Positions 56,621 through 57,218 of a DNA stretch of 57,218 nt are shown piece after piece. Position numbers and translations under genes: made by a program. Source of the stretch: Fibrobacterota bacterium (lineage in GTDB: Bacteria > Fibrobacterota > Fibrobacteria > UBA11236); contig JAEKLQ010000048.1 of NCBI GenBank assembly GCA_019509785.1, forward strand, positions 1 to 57,218, given 5' to 3'. A model generated the notes under the pieces. The model was not told where the DNA came from. It worked only from the letters and a program-made list of their open reading frames with translations, and made no database searches. The number at the start of each line of letters is the position of its first letter. Position 1 is the first letter of the stretch.

Positions 56621-56968
56621 GGTAACCGATTATCCCACAATGCGATAGGGCGATGGGAGAGGCCAGGTCCTATTTCGACGATACTTCGCGTATGCAACGG
56701 CTAAAAAGAGAGGCAGGAACCTTTCCATCTTTACTGGCATTGGGGAACCGTTGAGTCGTTGTATGCCGAGATCTTTTTCGGCTGAGGCGGACGGCTTATG
56801 GCGGGAGGCATGTAGTAGGGATTCCGATTTTGATGAGCCATAAAACGGAAATCCAAAAGAAATTTTTTTGGTTAAGAGTCGAAAACAGATAGAGCGAAGG
56901 TAAATTTCAATTTTCCGCAGCTTCTACTCTAATGGTTTAAGCAGGCATTAAAAACTTAAGGGGGCACA
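56621..56968. other. AT-rich intergenic region before the last gene
   Basis: No gene is seen in these 348 bases. Composition falls sharply toward the right (a 60-base line near 56881 counts 21 G+C). A short hairpin GCCGA / TCGGC lies near 56782-56799. The ribosome site AAGGGGG for the last gene is at about 56957-56963. No well-spaced promoter boxes were recognised. Confidence 0.4.
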
Positions 56969-57218
56969 ATGAAGTTTATTGCACCGTTATTTCTGGCGGC
57001 TTTTTTCCCCGGACTCGCCTATTCGCAAACGTATGTTTCCCCGACTTATGGTACATACACCATCATTTCGATAGAACGGGATCCCGAAAAAATCCAATGT
57101 GGATCCCAGTGGTCGGATACGATCATGGCCATCAATCTGAAAAACGTAGCCGACAATTCGACGGGATGGGTTTGGGTAAGTACCAATAAACCCGCATACA
57201 AGGATGTGCTTACGATTT
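56969..57218 (+). CDS. Secreted protein, N-terminus only
   Basis: This is a partial gene running off the right edge with 83 codons visible. The ATG has AAGGGGG five or six bases upstream and begins a signal peptide (MKFIAPLFLAAFFPGLAYSQ). The mature part starts TYVSPTYGTYTIISIERDPE and contains a cysteine in QCGSQW and a WVWVS segment. No family is recognised. The gene is AT-richer than most of the window. Confidence 0.7.
   Translation, partial: MKFIAPLFLAAFFPGLAYSQTYVSPTYGTYTIISIERDPEKIQCGSQWSDTIMAINLKNVADNSTGWVWVSTNKPAYKDVLTI

Overview
This is a GC-rich (about 60% or more by eye) bacterial chromosome segment that looks close to a replication origin. It carries rsmG-parA-parB with two parS sites, the rpmH-rnpA-yidD-yidC-mnmE block, and further on dnaN, recF, a dciA-like gene and gyrB. 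The host is a diderm: it has HldE, an LpxL-like acyltransferase, lipoproteins with clear lipoboxes, a LolB-like protein and outer-membrane barrel proteins. Gene content (GH30 xylanase-type enzyme, FabV, many secreted proteins with Por/FlgD-like C-terminal modules, a TPR/PASTA envelope cluster) fits the Fibrobacterota or a neighbouring FCB lineage. This assignment is inference from protein style, since no rRNA is present.

Layout. 1-4.6 kb (minus): AtpI/AtpZ-like gene (cut by the window edge), bactofilin, M23 peptidase, parB, parA, rsmG, and an LpxL-like acyltransferase whose 3' end contains both parS sites. 4.7-8.9 kb (plus): rpmH, rnpA, yidD, yidC, mnmE. 8.9-19.5 kb: a possible Janus/Ocnus-type phosphohistidine phosphatase, hldE, pirin (apparently leaderless), a secreted unknown, a group-2-like sigma factor, tex, and a sugar dehydrogenase with tandem Ig/cadherin-like repeats. 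19.5-25.2 kb: tRNA with CAT anticodon, GH30, an MMPL exporter and fabV. 25.3-38.6 kb: dnaN, recF, dciA-like and gyrB, but dnaN and recF are separated by about 8.5 kb of secreted and redox genes. 38.7-47 kb: LRR protein, envelope unknowns, purA, a Crp/Fnr regulator, a PASTA protein and a TPR lipoprotein. 47.0-48.2 kb: a small AT-rich island. 48.2-57.2 kb: LolB-like lipoprotein, a very large M6-like secreted protein, adenylate kinase, rfbA, a CgeB-like glycosyltransferase and the start of an AT-richer secreted gene.

Most interesting points. (1) Between dnaN and recF are three paralogous secreted proteins with a conserved C-x6-C pair. Two of them would have histidine as the first mature residue plus two further conserved histidines, and the third has lost all three: a candidate uncharacterised metal-binding (histidine-brace-like) family. 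A fourth small protein consists of the shared C-terminal module alone. They sit beside a TlpA-like thioredoxin and an operon of two triheme lipoproteins, DUF4266 and DUF3570. (2) The AT-rich island at 47.0-48.2 kb holds a two-gene unit (63-residue protein plus a PARP/ADP-ribosyltransferase-like protein) diverging from an orphan antitoxin-like gene. It separates a TPR gene from a LolB-like gene whose signal peptide is intact but begins with ATC instead of ATG. (3) The M6-like protein has the whole peptidase scaffold, but N-Q-L-A-R replaces HExxH.
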